Shown here in pieces: positions 52,196-60,255 of a stretch of DNA of 64,000 nucleotides. Every line of letters begins with the position of its first letter. The first letter of the stretch is position 1. The stretch comes from Saccharothrix longispora (GTDB lineage: Bacteria; Actinomycetota; Actinomycetes; Mycobacteriales; Pseudonocardiaceae). Location: the NCBI RefSeq assembly GCF_030852425.1, contig NZ_NSDM01000003.1, positions 496,001-560,000 of the forward strand, in the 5' to 3' direction. The position numbers were made by a program, and so were the translations under genes. The notes under the pieces are model-generated. The model was given only the letters and a program-made list of their open reading frames with translations. It was not told the DNA's origin and did not search any database.

Positions 52196-53227
52196 TCAGG
52201 CGACGGCGTGCAGGTTGCCGTCCGCCCCTTCCAGGCAGCGCGCCGAACCGGCGCCGCCGTTGACGAACTCGGTGATGCAGCGACCGAGCTGGGCGTGCGC
52301 GGCGGCGTTCGGGTGGAACGACTGCTGCGCGAGGTGGAGGCCGATGGCGTCGAGGCCGCCGGTCACGAGCGCGTGCGGGTCGACGGTGAGCCGCCGCTGC
52401 CACTCGCCGCTCGTCGTGCCGCCCTTGCTGCACGCCTCGCGGTTCTCGGTGGCACGGGAGAAGTCCAGGAACTTCACGCCGGACCGGGCGGCCACGCCGC
52501 GCAGCGCCTCGTTGAACTGCGGCACGGCGACCGTGCGGCCGTACTGGGCGTCGGCGAGCCGCAGCGGGCAGCCCTGCGGGCCGTGCAGGATCTTGTCCAT
52601 CTTCTCCGTCACCGGCGAGGCGTACGAGGTGAGGATCAGGTCGTAGGAGGAGTGGGCGTAGCCGGCGGTGGTCATGGCGGTGCGCACGTCGGCCAGCGCC
52701 CGCTCCACCTTCGGCGCCATCGCGGCGAGCCGGCCGGGCCACTCGCGCTCCAGCTTCGAGCGGCAGCTCGCGCCGAACGGGTTCACCCACGCGGCGACGC
52801 AGTCGACCATGGTGTCGGCGAACCGCACGTCGTCGTTGGCGCCGACCTGCACGACCACGGTGGTGACGCGGAACTGGCGGGCGATGTCGATCAGCCGACG
52901 CGCCTGGGAGCCCTCGGTGTAGTGCACGGTGTCGGCCAGCGACACGTTCGCCGAGTCCGCCCCGGAGCAGGCGAGGTTGAACGTCCGCGAGGCGAGCTGC
53001 GTCTTGTGGACCATGGCCTGGGTGGAGCGGTGGCACCAGTTGCCGTTCTGGCCCTCGGTGCCGGACTCGTAGGACCCGGCCCCCTCGCCGGACATGGCGC
53101 TGTCGCCGAGCGACACGACGGCGGTGGGCCGGTCGTCCGCGGCGCCGGCGGTGACGGGCGTGGTGGCCAGCGCGGCGCCGGCCAGCAGCAGGGCGCCGAC
53201 CGCGGCGCAGACTCGTTTCCTCGACAC
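52196..53227 (-). CDS. Secreted SGNH-fold lipase/esterase
   Basis: A 343-residue secreted SGNH/GDSL hydrolase. Signal peptide to about residue 29 (ATTPVTAGA). Block I is VVSLGDSAMSGEGAGSY with catalytic Ser, block III VQVGANDDVRF, and block V SFHPNAAAHAQLG carries the catalytic Asp/His region. This matches the Streptomyces secreted lipase family. GTG at 53227 has a strong GGAGG site six bases away; upstream frame is noise. Confidence 0.92.
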   Translation of the reverse strand: MSRKRVCAAVGALLLAGAALATTPVTAGAADDRPTAVVSLGDSAMSGEGAGSYESGTEGQNGNWCHRSTQAMVHKTQLASRTFNLACSGADSANVSLADTVHYTEGSQARRLIDIARQFRVTTVVVQVGANDDVRFADTMVDCVAAWVNPFGASCRSKLEREWPGRLAAMAPKVERALADVRTAMTTAGYAHSSYDLILTSYASPVTEKMDKILHGPQGCPLRLADAQYGRTVAVPQFNEALRGVAARSGVKFLDFSRATENREACSKGGTTSGEWQRRLTVDPHALVTGGLDAIGLHLAQQSFHPNAAAHAQLGRCITEFVNGGAGSARCLEGADGNLHAVA

Positions 53228-53349
53228 CGAGGACCTCCACAGGGCTTCGTCGACCAGGGCGTCAACCGACCGTAAGCGCCTGGTCACACGACGACAACAA
53301 GCCGATCGGCTACACCTGTCGGCCCTTCGGGGCCCCGCAGCGCGGCGCG

Positions 53350-53379
53350 CGGGCCGACCGCCCTTGGGCGGTCGGCCCG
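53350..53379. terminator. Hairpin upstream of the lipase gene
   Basis: A perfect 14-bp stem with a 2-nt loop, 123 nt upstream of the lipase start. It may have terminated a gene now lost from the adjoining region. Confidence 0.5.
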
Positions 53380-53477
53380 ACAGGGCGGTCCACGACGCGG
53401 ACCATTCCGCCACCAGGGGGCCGTCGTGCGAACGCTCGCCGCCGGCCACGTCGCCCGGCGTGCCGGCACCGGGCAGC

Positions 53478-53758
53478 CGGGAGATCGCCGTGCCGGCCGG
53501 TTCGTACCGCGTCACGGTCGCCGTCGGCGACGCGGGCACCGCCACCGCGAGCCGCGTGGTCACGGTGACCGACGGGCGGCTGACGCTGTCGTCGTCCCCG
53601 GTGTGGCCGACCCGGTTGTCGGACGGCGCGGCCGTGCCCGCCAACGTGATCGCCGCCGGCGGCGGGGACGTGGTCGACCTGTCGCCGCCGGCCGCGCTCG
53701 CCGCGTCCGCGGCGTACCGGTTCTCGGCGACCTCCGGGGTGCGGGACGCGGGCCGGCC
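53478..53758 (+). pseudogene. Possible remnant of a secreted beta-sandwich domain
   Basis: One frame encodes SREIAVPAGSYRVTVAVGD and SRVVTVTDGRLTL, resembling the middle of malectin-like or carbohydrate-binding modules in secreted enzymes. No start, signal peptide or rest of a protein is present. Weak evidence; could be chance. Confidence 0.3.
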
Positions 53759-54087
53759 ACGCCGTCACCGCTGCGCCGTCCAGAGCCCGACCACCGGCTA
53801 CCTCCACGTGACCCGACCGGGCGCGGACCGCACCACCCTCCTCCGGCCCCTCCCTGCCCCCTCCGCGCGGAACCGTCCTGTGTGGACAACCGGACCCGGT
53901 GCGGTGGCCGGGGTCCGGGACGCGCCGCCGGGCGCGGCCACCACCGCGACCGACGGCTCCGGTGTGCGCCCGCGGAGCGGGAACTTCGTGACGATTCACT
54001 CTGTTGCAGCAGCGTTTCGGGCATATTCGAACTGACGCTCGGGTATTCCGTGGCTCCCCACCCGGTTCGTTCGACGAGGAGCGAGAC

Positions 54088-54123
54088 ATGGGTACCTTCA
54101 CTTCACCGGTCGGGAGGTCGTGA
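54088..54123 (+). CDS. Eleven-codon leader ORF
   Basis: Encodes MGTFTSPVGRS. A GAGGAG ribosome binding site lies six bases before the ATG, and the stop TGA overlaps the next ATG (TGATG), so translation of the following small gene would be coupled to it. Too short to identify by family. Confidence 0.45.
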   Translation: MGTFTSPVGRS

Positions 54124-54302
54124 TGGCGCACGTGCGTGATCTGGTGGATGTCGTCAGCGGCGACGAGTTCGACCAGCCAACCCCCTACGGTCTGGTCTAC
54201 CCGGTGTGCACGGCGGACGGTTCGGCCCCGTCCAGCCAGCGCGGCCGCACCTGGGAACACCTCACGGCGTCCGGCCGAGTCCTCCAGCCGGTCAGCGGGT
54301 GA
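54123..54302 (+). CDS. Small protein with its own terminator
   Basis: A 59-residue acidic-start protein (MAHVRDLVDVVSGDEFDQPT then PYGLVYPVCTADGS) of no recognised family. High third-position GC, a GGGAGG site five bases before ATG, the overlapping leader ORF and the canonical terminator just after the stop support a real small gene. One cysteine only. Signal peptide and membrane helix absent. A GTG three bases earlier is an alternative start. Confidence 0.55.
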   Translation: MAHVRDLVDVVSGDEFDQPTPYGLVYPVCTADGSAPSSQRGRTWEHLTASGRVLQPVSG

Positions 54303-54324
54303 CGCCCGGAGGTCTCCCACCCAC

Positions 54325-54360
54325 GGGGTCGTAGGCGAGGAGCCTGCGACCCCACTTTTT
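54325..54360 (+). terminator. Canonical intrinsic terminator with U-tract
   Basis: A 12-bp stem with one G-T wobble (54325-54336 with 54342-54353), 5-nt loop, followed by ACTTTTT. It is the only classical U-tract terminator noticed in this window and lies 22 nt past the small ORF. Confidence 0.85.
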
Positions 54361-54502
54361 CGCCGTGGGAACGGCGGGGAGCGGGCGGGACACCTCGGTG
54401 ACGGACCGGCGGACCTCACGGTGGCGGGGTGCCCCCGGCGTTTCCCCGGCCGGCGTCGGTGGTGATCGGTAGGCTGCCGGTGGGCGACGCGGGGGAGGCC
54501 GA

Positions 54503-55666
54503 GTGACGGCGAGCGAGGGGCGACTGGTCGGCGACCTCGCCAAGGCCATCGACGAATCGGACTTCGCGTGGTCGCTGGTGCTGGTCGGCGAGGACCAGCG
54601 GGACAAGCTGGCGGCGTTGACCAGCGACCTGCTCGGCAAGCCGTCCACGACCGGCGACGGCAAGCAGATCACGTCGGGTTACGCCTACTGGGGCATCGGG
54701 CCCACGATCGCCTGGGCGCACGCCTGCGCCGACCCGTTCTACCTGGTGATGAAGCAGAGCCTGGACTCGTTCACGCGCCGGTGGAGCCGGGTGCGCGGCA
54801 AGGTCGGCTCGGGCTTCCACCACGTGAGCTTCGGCGTCGGCACCGGCCACAAGGACCGGCTCGTGCTGGACCACCTGCTCGACCACAACCCCGACCTGCT
54901 GTACGTGCCGGTCGACATGAGCTCGGAGATGCTGCGGCTGGGCACCCAGCAGGCCACGCACGGGCTGCGCGTGCGCGGGCACCGGGTGGTGCCGGTGCAG
55001 CTGGACTTCTCGATCCCGGAGAACCTGGCCGAGTTCCGCGACCTCGTGCACCGGATGGTCGGCGACGAGCCCGTGCTGTACTCCCTGCTGGGCAACACGA
55101 TGGCGAACTTCGACCACGACGCCGAACTGCTCGCGGGCCTCACCGGGTTGGTCCGGCCGCAGGACCTGTTCCTGCTGGAGGTCGCCACCACCGACGCGCT
55201 GTCCGACGAACTCGCCCAGGACGCGGTCGAGGAGTACGCGCGCAGCCGTGCCTACCGCGAGTTCGCGACCAGCGCGTTGATGCACAACACGGACCTGACG
55301 ATCACGCTGGACGCGGTGCAGTTCCGGGGCGCGGTCGAGGGCGACCGGGCGTTGAAGGTGAAGGTCGTGTACCAGAACGGGACGGGCGGCGACATCATGA
55401 TGATGCTGCCCGACCGCACGCGCGTGCCGTTCCCGGACCGGGACACCATCCGCCTGTACCTGACCCGCAAGTACGCGCGGAAGGCGTTGGACGGGGTGGT
55501 GGGCGCGGCCGGGATGCGCAAGGTCGTCGGCACGCACTCCGACTTCCCGGTGCCGCGCTCGGCGCAGGGGTTCGGCATGGACCTGCTGCTGCTCGCACCG
55601 GGTGGGCCGGACGAACCGGCGACGTCCGGGTCGGGCAGTCGTGCCCGCGACATCTGGGAGCACTGA
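54503..55666 (+). CDS. EgtD-like SAM-dependent methyltransferase (Methyltransf_33)
   Basis: A 387-residue member of the histidine-specific methyltransferase family that includes EgtD, the ergothioneine enzyme. SAM-binding strands are VSFGVGTGHKDRLVL and YVPVDMSSEMLRLG, then VLYSLLGNTMANFDHDAELLAGL (in parts). It is longer than EgtD (about 320) and none of egtA, egtB, egtC or egtE lies nearby, so the acceptor may not be histidine. GTG start with GGGGGAGG site. Confidence 0.82.
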   Translation: MTASEGRLVGDLAKAIDESDFAWSLVLVGEDQRDKLAALTSDLLGKPSTTGDGKQITSGYAYWGIGPTIAWAHACADPFYLVMKQSLDSFTRRWSRVRGKVGSGFHHVSFGVGTGHKDRLVLDHLLDHNPDLLYVPVDMSSEMLRLGTQQATHGLRVRGHRVVPVQLDFSIPENLAEFRDLVHRMVGDEPVLYSLLGNTMANFDHDAELLAGLTGLVRPQDLFLLEVATTDALSDELAQDAVEEYARSRAYREFATSALMHNTDLTITLDAVQFRGAVEGDRALKVKVVYQNGTGGDIMMMLPDRTRVPFPDRDTIRLYLTRKYARKALDGVVGAAGMRKVVGTHSDFPVPRSAQGFGMDLLLLAPGGPDEPATSGSGSRARDIWEH

Positions 55667-55673
55667 GCCGCCG

Positions 55674-56240
55674 ATGACCAGGGTCGTCATCACCGCGCTC
55701 ACGTTCGGCGCGCTCGCGGTGGCGATGGCGCTGGGCGTGTCGTGGCTGGTCGTGTCGCCGCCCGGGGAGCGGTGGGAGCCCGCCGTGAACTCGCTGGCGC
55801 TGCTCGCGGGCATCACCGGCATCTTCGCCGAGCGCTGGGCGGCGCAGCGCGAGCAGCGCGAGCAGGCCATCGGGTCCATCAGGCTGGAGATGGCCCGCAA
55901 CCGGGAGACGCTCGACGGCGGGGAGTTCGGCGCCGCGACCACGCCCGGCAGGCGGCTCTACCCGCGGTTGATCCAGTCGGCGGTCGACTCGGCGTTCTCG
56001 TCGGGGGCGTTGAGCCCGCGTCGGGACGCCGAGCTGATCGACCTCCTGCACCGGTGGCGCAGTGCCGTCGGTTCGGTGAACCGGAGGCTGGAGATGACGG
56101 AGACGCTGATGTTCACCAGCGCGTCGGCCGAGGAGGTCGAGCAGCTGCACCGGGCGCTGCACAGCAAGGGCAGCTTCATCCAGGGCGTGCGCGCCCTGCT
56201 CGACGAGACCCAGGCCTACCTGGGCGAACTGCCCCGCTGA
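55674..56240 (+). CDS. Small membrane protein of unknown function
   Basis: A 188-residue protein with two N-terminal membrane helices (VITALTFGALAVAMALGVSWLVV; WEPAVNSLALLAGITGIFA) and a soluble helical domain rich in charged residues (AQREQREQAIGSIRLEMARNR in part). Family not recognised. ATG 7 nt after the methyltransferase stop, so cotranscribed. Its TGA stop forms the first bases of repeat copy D. Confidence 0.7.
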   Translation: MTRVVITALTFGALAVAMALGVSWLVVSPPGERWEPAVNSLALLAGITGIFAERWAAQREQREQAIGSIRLEMARNRETLDGGEFGAATTPGRRLYPRLIQSAVDSAFSSGALSPRRDAELIDLLHRWRSAVGSVNRRLEMTETLMFTSASAEEVEQLHRALHSKGSFIQGVRALLDETQAYLGELPR

Positions 56241-56390
56241 CCCGAGAGTCCCACACCCGGGTCGCGAGAGTCCGACGCTCAGGCCGGCCGAGTTCTACGT
56301 CCAGGACCTTCGAGTTGTCGACTCGTGAGTGAAGAACTCCCGGCACCTGGCGTTGGACTCTCGCGGCCTGGGCGTTGGACTCTCGCGGGG
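56241..56390. repeat. Dispersed intergenic repeat element, copy D
   Basis: Three forward units (more divergent, GAGAGTCC type) and two inverted units (GTTGGACTCTCGCG) flank a centre with GAGTGAAGAAC. The element fills the gap between the stops of two convergent genes precisely, with TGACCC and GGGTCA edges as in copy A. Confidence 0.8.
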
Positions 56391-56729
56391 TCAGCTGGCG
56401 GCGAGGAGGTCCTCGTCGGTGGTCAGGGCCAGGCCGTCCACCCAGCGGGCCACGGCGGACGGGTCCGGGCGCACCGGGCCGCGCAGGCGGGACAGGACGA
56501 ACGGCGGCTCGGCGCTGTCGCTCTCGACCGCCACGGCCCAGCCGCGCGCCTCGTCCCAGAGGAGGGCGACGTCGCGGTCCGGGAAGCCCGGCAGCCGGCC
56601 GTCGAGCGCCAGGTAGGCGCTGCCTGCCTGCACGAAGAAGGAATCACCCCGAAGCCCCAGTGCGCGCGTCACCTGGGTGACGTACGCGTGCAGGGCGCGG
56701 ATCTCGTTCTCGTCGAACTCCCAGTCCAC
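56391..56729 (-). CDS. DUF6292 family protein
   Basis: A 112-residue cytoplasmic protein: ALHAYVTQVTRALGL, AYLALDGRLPGFPDRDVALLWDEARGWAVAVES (in parts) match DUF6292, a small actinobacterial family of unknown role often near transcription factors. GTG at 56729 is chosen because a GGGGG site precedes it and because the upstream extension contains a rare TTA codon and no family similarity. Confidence 0.75.
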   Translation of the reverse strand: MDWEFDENEIRALHAYVTQVTRALGLRGDSFFVQAGSAYLALDGRLPGFPDRDVALLWDEARGWAVAVESDSAEPPFVLSRLRGPVRPDPSAVARWVDGLALTTDEDLLAAS

Positions 56730-57034
56730 GTGAGCACCCCCGAAGGCCGACAACCGCGCCGTGGTGACCGACGCGATCCGGGGTAACCCGTACGGACGTC
56801 CTTCAAACAAGTGAGTTCGGTTTCACACACTCGGAGCCACCCGTCCGGGTGCCGGGTCCGGTGGGCGGGTCGGCCGGCGACGGGCGCGGCCCGCCGACCG
56901 GGTGGGCCGAGTGCCGCAGGGTCCCGCCGTCGGGTACCGCCACCCGGCGGCACGTGCCTCCGCCGCAGGTCGCAGCGGGTTTCCCGGAACGCGGCCACGG
57001 GTAGGGGCCGGGCACGACGACTGGAGGACGGGCG

Positions 57035-57721
57035 ATGCTCAGGCGGACCACGGCGGCCTTGGCCGCGCTGCTCCTGCTGCTGACCGGGTGCGACGTCGTG
57101 GGCTCGCTGCCCGCGGCCGGTGGCGGCACCACGGTGGACCGGGTGCCCGAGGGCACCGTCGACGGCCCGACCGCGCGGACCCTGCTGACGCGGCTGGCGG
57201 TGGCCGAGCCCGGCCGGATGAGCGGCTACGCGCGGGACTGCGACAACGGCGCGGGGTGCGTGTTCGGGCGGCCGTGGGAGGACGTGGACGGCGACGGCTG
57301 CGACCAGCGCAGCCAGGTCCTGGCCCGCGACCTGACCGACGTGCGGCGCAAGGAGGGCCGGTGCGCGGTCGAGTCCGGCTCGCTGCTCGACCCCTACACC
57401 GGTGACACCGTGACGACCGTGTCGAAGATCCAGATCGACCACGTGGTGCCGCTGGCCGAGATGTGGCGCAGCGGCGCGGCGGCGTGGCCCCGGGAGCGGC
57501 GGGTGGCGGCGGCGAACGACCTGCGCAACCTGCTCGCCGTGCAGGGCGGGGTCAACCAGTCGAAGGGCGACCAGACGCCGGACGAGTGGATGCCGCCGAA
57601 CGGCGCGTTCGCCTGCCAGTACGGGCGGGTCTACGTCACGGTGAAGGCGGAGTACGGGCTGAGCGTGACGGCCGCCGAGCGGGGCGCGCTGGAGCGGGCC
57701 CTCGCCACCTGCGCGGCCTAG
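57035..57721 (+). CDS. HNH-family (DUF1524) nuclease lipoprotein
   Basis: A 228-residue secreted lipoprotein: signal with lipobox LLTGC, then a DUF1524 domain with IQIDHVVPLAEMWRSGA (the HNH His) and NDLRNLLAVQGGVNQSKGDQTPDEW. Extracellular nucleases of this group are common in actinomycetes. GGAGG ribosome binding site. Its TAG stop interlocks with the stop of the opposite gene in the tetranucleotide CTAG. Confidence 0.9.
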   Translation: MLRRTTAALAALLLLLTGCDVVGSLPAAGGGTTVDRVPEGTVDGPTARTLLTRLAVAEPGRMSGYARDCDNGAGCVFGRPWEDVDGDGCDQRSQVLARDLTDVRRKEGRCAVESGSLLDPYTGDTVTTVSKIQIDHVVPLAEMWRSGAAAWPRERRVAAANDLRNLLAVQGGVNQSKGDQTPDEWMPPNGAFACQYGRVYVTVKAEYGLSVTAAERGALERALATCAA

Positions 57722-58254
57722 GAGGGGCGCGGGGTGTCCACGGCGAGGGCGGCGATCCCGTCGAGGTAGTCGACGGTGAAGCCGCCCGTCAGCAGCTCGG
57801 TCTCGGCGACCACGACGGTGGTGCCGTCGAGCGTGTCGGAGTCGTAGTTCAGCGCGGTGAACGGCACGTCGTCCACGCGCAGCAGCGCGCCGGGCAGCGG
57901 GCGGATGTCACCGGTGCCGTGGACGTCCTCGACGCGCTTGAACTCGCGCGCCTTCGCCCGGTCGTCGAACTCGACCCACGCGACGGACACCAGGATCGTG
58001 CCGCCCTCGTCGTCGGTCAGGGTGAACAGCATCCGGTCGAGCACGACGCACGGCGTCGCCGTCAGCAGCTCCTGGACCTGCCCGAACGAGTGCGCCGCGC
58101 AGTCGGCGTCCTCCCGGGTCGCCCGGTCCACGACGCGCAGCCCGTTGTCGCGCCACACCTGGTCCGGGTCGTCGGGGGCCGCGAGCCCGCCCGCGCCCGC
58201 CGCCACCGCACCGGCCACCGCCACGGCCGCGACCACCCCACCGGTTCCCACCAA
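57718..58254 (-). CDS. Hypothetical secreted or anchored protein
   Basis: A 178-residue protein with an N-terminal hydrophobic helix (VVAAVAVAGAVAAGAGGLAA) serving as signal or anchor, then an alpha/beta extracellular domain with two cysteines (ADCAAHSFG; ATPCVVLDRML) that could form a disulfide. Family not recognised. Convergent with the HNH gene; their stop codons overlap. Confidence 0.7.
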   Translation of the reverse strand: MVGTGGVVAAVAVAGAVAAGAGGLAAPDDPDQVWRDNGLRVVDRATREDADCAAHSFGQVQELLTATPCVVLDRMLFTLTDDEGGTILVSVAWVEFDDRAKAREFKRVEDVHGTGDIRPLPGALLRVDDVPFTALNYDSDTLDGTTVVVAETELLTGGFTVDYLDGIAALAVDTPRPS

Positions 58255-58321
58255 CAGCCTCCTCGGACCCGCGCTCCTCCCTGCTGGTACCCGGTACGAC
58301 GGTGGTCCCGAACATCGGGGA

Positions 58322-59182
58322 TCAGGGCGTTCGGGCGTCGAACGCCCGGACGACCGCGGCCATGTCCTCGTCCTCGTCGCCGGCGGCGGCGGCGTAGTAC
58401 TCCCGGAGCAGCCGCATGAGCCGGTCGTCGACGCCGGCCGACGCCAGCGCGTCGGCGATGAGCCCCGCGTCCTTCAGCGCGCCGTCGAGGCCGAACGACG
58501 GCGGCTCGAACACGCCGTCGATCATCGCCTCGCCCTTGACGTGCGCGTAGGCGCTGTCCACGGCGCCGCCCCGGATGGCGTCGAGGAACGCCGCGGGGTC
58601 CAGGCCCAGGCCGCGCGCGAGGGCGACCGCCTGCGCCGCGGCGGCGGTGATCGACAGGACCCAGGAGTTGGCCACGAGCTTGAGCCGCTGGCCGTCGCCC
58701 GGGTGGTCGCCGACCCACACCGTGCGCGAGCCGATGGCCTCGAACACGGGCGCCACCGCGTCCCGCGCGTCGGGCGCCCCGGCCGCCAGGACGGTCAGCG
58801 TCCCCCGCTCGGCGGGTTGGCGGGTGCCGAGCACGGGCGCGTCCACGAAGCCGACGCCCTTGGTGGCGGCGAGTTCGGCCAGCCGCTCGGCTCCCTCGAC
58901 GCCGACCGTGCCGCACTGCACCCACACCGCGTCGTCGCGCAGGCGGGGCAGCGCGTCCACCATCACCTCGGCGGTCGCCGACAGGTCGAACAGCACGGTG
59001 ATCACGACGTCCGCGTCGGTCACCGCCTCACCGGCGTCCTCGACGACCGTGGCGCCGTCGGCGGCCAGCGCCCGCGCCCTCTCGGGGCTGCGGTTCCACA
59101 CGACCACGTCCAGCCCGGCACGCAGCAGGCTCCGCGCCATGCCGGCGCCCAACAACCCGGTTCCCAGCACCACGACGACCAT
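58322..59182 (-). CDS. 3-hydroxyisobutyrate dehydrogenase-like NAD(P)-binding protein
   Basis: A 286-residue beta-hydroxyacid dehydrogenase family enzyme. Rossmann GTGLLGAGMARSL with nucleotide-specificity arginine VVWNRSPE, substrate loop FVDAPVLGTRQPAERGTLTVLAAG and catalytic lysine in QRLKLVANSWV (Lys in LK-x3-N). Includes reductases of imines, glyoxylate or HIBA; substrate open. Divergent from the alpha/beta hydrolase across a double operator. Confidence 0.9.
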   Translation of the reverse strand: MVVVVLGTGLLGAGMARSLLRAGLDVVVWNRSPERARALAADGATVVEDAGEAVTDADVVITVLFDLSATAEVMVDALPRLRDDAVWVQCGTVGVEGAERLAELAATKGVGFVDAPVLGTRQPAERGTLTVLAAGAPDARDAVAPVFEAIGSRTVWVGDHPGDGQRLKLVANSWVLSITAAAAQAVALARGLGLDPAAFLDAIRGGAVDSAYAHVKGEAMIDGVFEPPSFGLDGALKDAGLIADALASAGVDDRLMRLLREYYAAAAGDEDEDMAAVVRAFDARTP

Positions 59183-59242
59183 GCCCCCAACCTCCCACCG
59201 GAGGCAGGGCTGCGCATCCCCGGCGGGACGAGGAGGTAGCGA

Positions 59243-59272
59243 TTGACAAAGCGGAACAGCGCTCCGTATGTT
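59243..59272 (+). promoter_or_regulatory. Sigma-70-type promoter for the hydrolase gene
   Basis: TTGACA at 59243-59248 and TATGTT at 59267-59272 with an 18-bp spacer, 48 nt ahead of the ATG. One repeat of a palindromic operator fills the spacer. Confidence 0.75.
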
Positions 59273-59289
59273 TTCGGAACAACGCTCCG
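59252..59289. promoter_or_regulatory. Tandem TetR-type operators
   Basis: Two copies of CGGAACRRCGCTCCG, at 59252-59266 and 59275-59289, 23 bp apart; each is an imperfect palindrome with CGGA/TCCG arms. One lies between -35 and -10, the other just after -10, a repressor arrangement. No TetR gene is in view, so the regulator is elsewhere. Confidence 0.7.
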
Positions 59290-59319
59290 CTTAAGGCGGG
59301 CGCTCGCGGAAGGAACACC

Positions 59320-60249
59320 ATGAGCCGAAACCCCACCCCCGTGCTCTCGGTCGCCCCGGTGACGCTGCCGACCCCCGACCGGGCCGTGGACCTGCAACTG
59401 CGCGTCTCCGCACCGGTGACCGGGGACGGGCTGCCGGTCGTCCTGCTGTCGCACGGCCACGGACCCTCGAACCACCTGTCCTCGCTGAACGGCTACGCAC
59501 CGCTCGCCCACCACTGGGCGGCGAGCGGGTTCGCCGTCATCCAGCCGACCCACCTGAGTTCGCGGACGCTGGACCTGGGGGACCACCCGGAGGCCCCGCT
59601 GTTCTGGCGGTCGCGCGCCGAGGACATGACGCGCGTCCTCGACCGGCTCGACGAGGTGGAGGCCGCCGTCCCGCAGCTCCTCGGGCGCCTGGACCGGAGC
59701 AGGGTCGCGGTGGCCGGGCACTCGATGGGCGGGCACACCGCGAGCCTGCTGCTGGGCGCGCGGCTCACCGACCCGGTCGACGGCGCCGAGGTGGACCTGG
59801 CCGACCCCCGCATCACGGCGGGCGTGCTGCTCGCCGCACCAGGCCGGGGCGGTGACGCCCTGACGGAGTCCACGGCGGAGCGCTACCCGTTCTTCGCCAC
59901 CACCGACTTCACCACGATGGGCACGCCCGCGCTCGTGGTCGCCGGCGACGAGGACGCCTCCGCCCACCTGACGGTCCGGGGCCCGGAGTGGCACACCGAC
60001 CCGTACCACCTCTCCCCCGGCCGCAAGGCGCTGCTCACCCTGTTCGGCGCGGGGCACGGGCTCGGCGGCGTCTCCGGGTACGACGTCGCCGAGACCACGG
60101 ACGAGGACCCCGCGCGGGTGGCCGCGGTCCAGCGGCTCACCGCCGCCTACCTGCGCAGCGAGCTGCACCCCGGCGACCCCGCGTGGCAGCAGGCGTGCGA
60201 CGCGCTGACGACCGGGCCCGGCGCGCTCGGCCGGGTCGAGTCCAGGTAG
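59320..60249 (+). CDS. Alpha/beta hydrolase
   Basis: A 309-residue cytoplasmic hydrolase. The oxyanion region is LPVVLLSHGHGPS, the nucleophile elbow GHSMGGHTA gives the catalytic serine, and the final histidine fits FGAGHGLGG. Resembles chlorophyllase-like or platelet-activating-factor acetylhydrolase-like enzymes. It is under an exceptionally clear promoter with two operators. ATG start with GGAAGGA site. Confidence 0.92.
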   Translation: MSRNPTPVLSVAPVTLPTPDRAVDLQLRVSAPVTGDGLPVVLLSHGHGPSNHLSSLNGYAPLAHHWAASGFAVIQPTHLSSRTLDLGDHPEAPLFWRSRAEDMTRVLDRLDEVEAAVPQLLGRLDRSRVAVAGHSMGGHTASLLLGARLTDPVDGAEVDLADPRITAGVLLAAPGRGGDALTESTAERYPFFATTDFTTMGTPALVVAGDEDASAHLTVRGPEWHTDPYHLSPGRKALLTLFGAGHGLGGVSGYDVAETTDEDPARVAAVQRLTAAYLRSELHPGDPAWQQACDALTTGPGALGRVESR

Positions 60250-60255
60250 CCGCGC

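Larger units (their letters stand above)
53228..54087. other. Gene-poor region with decayed coding remnant
   Basis: About 860 bp. A 14-bp hairpin (53350-53363/53366-53379) and a partial beta-sandwich-like frame are seen (annotated separately). The last 100 bases are lower in GC and probably hold the promoter of the following small transcript. No intact gene recognised. Confidence 0.55.

Noticed and set aside
53310..54419. Minus-strand frame of about 370 codons
   Set aside because: Crosses the U-tract terminator and small ORFs; composition typical of a shadow frame.
54088..55666. RiPP precursor plus modifying methyltransferase
   Set aside because: The methyltransferase is EgtD-like, no leader/core pattern or maturation enzymes are visible, and a terminator separates the genes. 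Kept only as an open possibility.
56730..56810. Longer N-terminus for the DUF6292 protein
   Set aside because: Contains a TTA codon and sequence unlike the family; GTG at 56729 has a better ribosome binding site.
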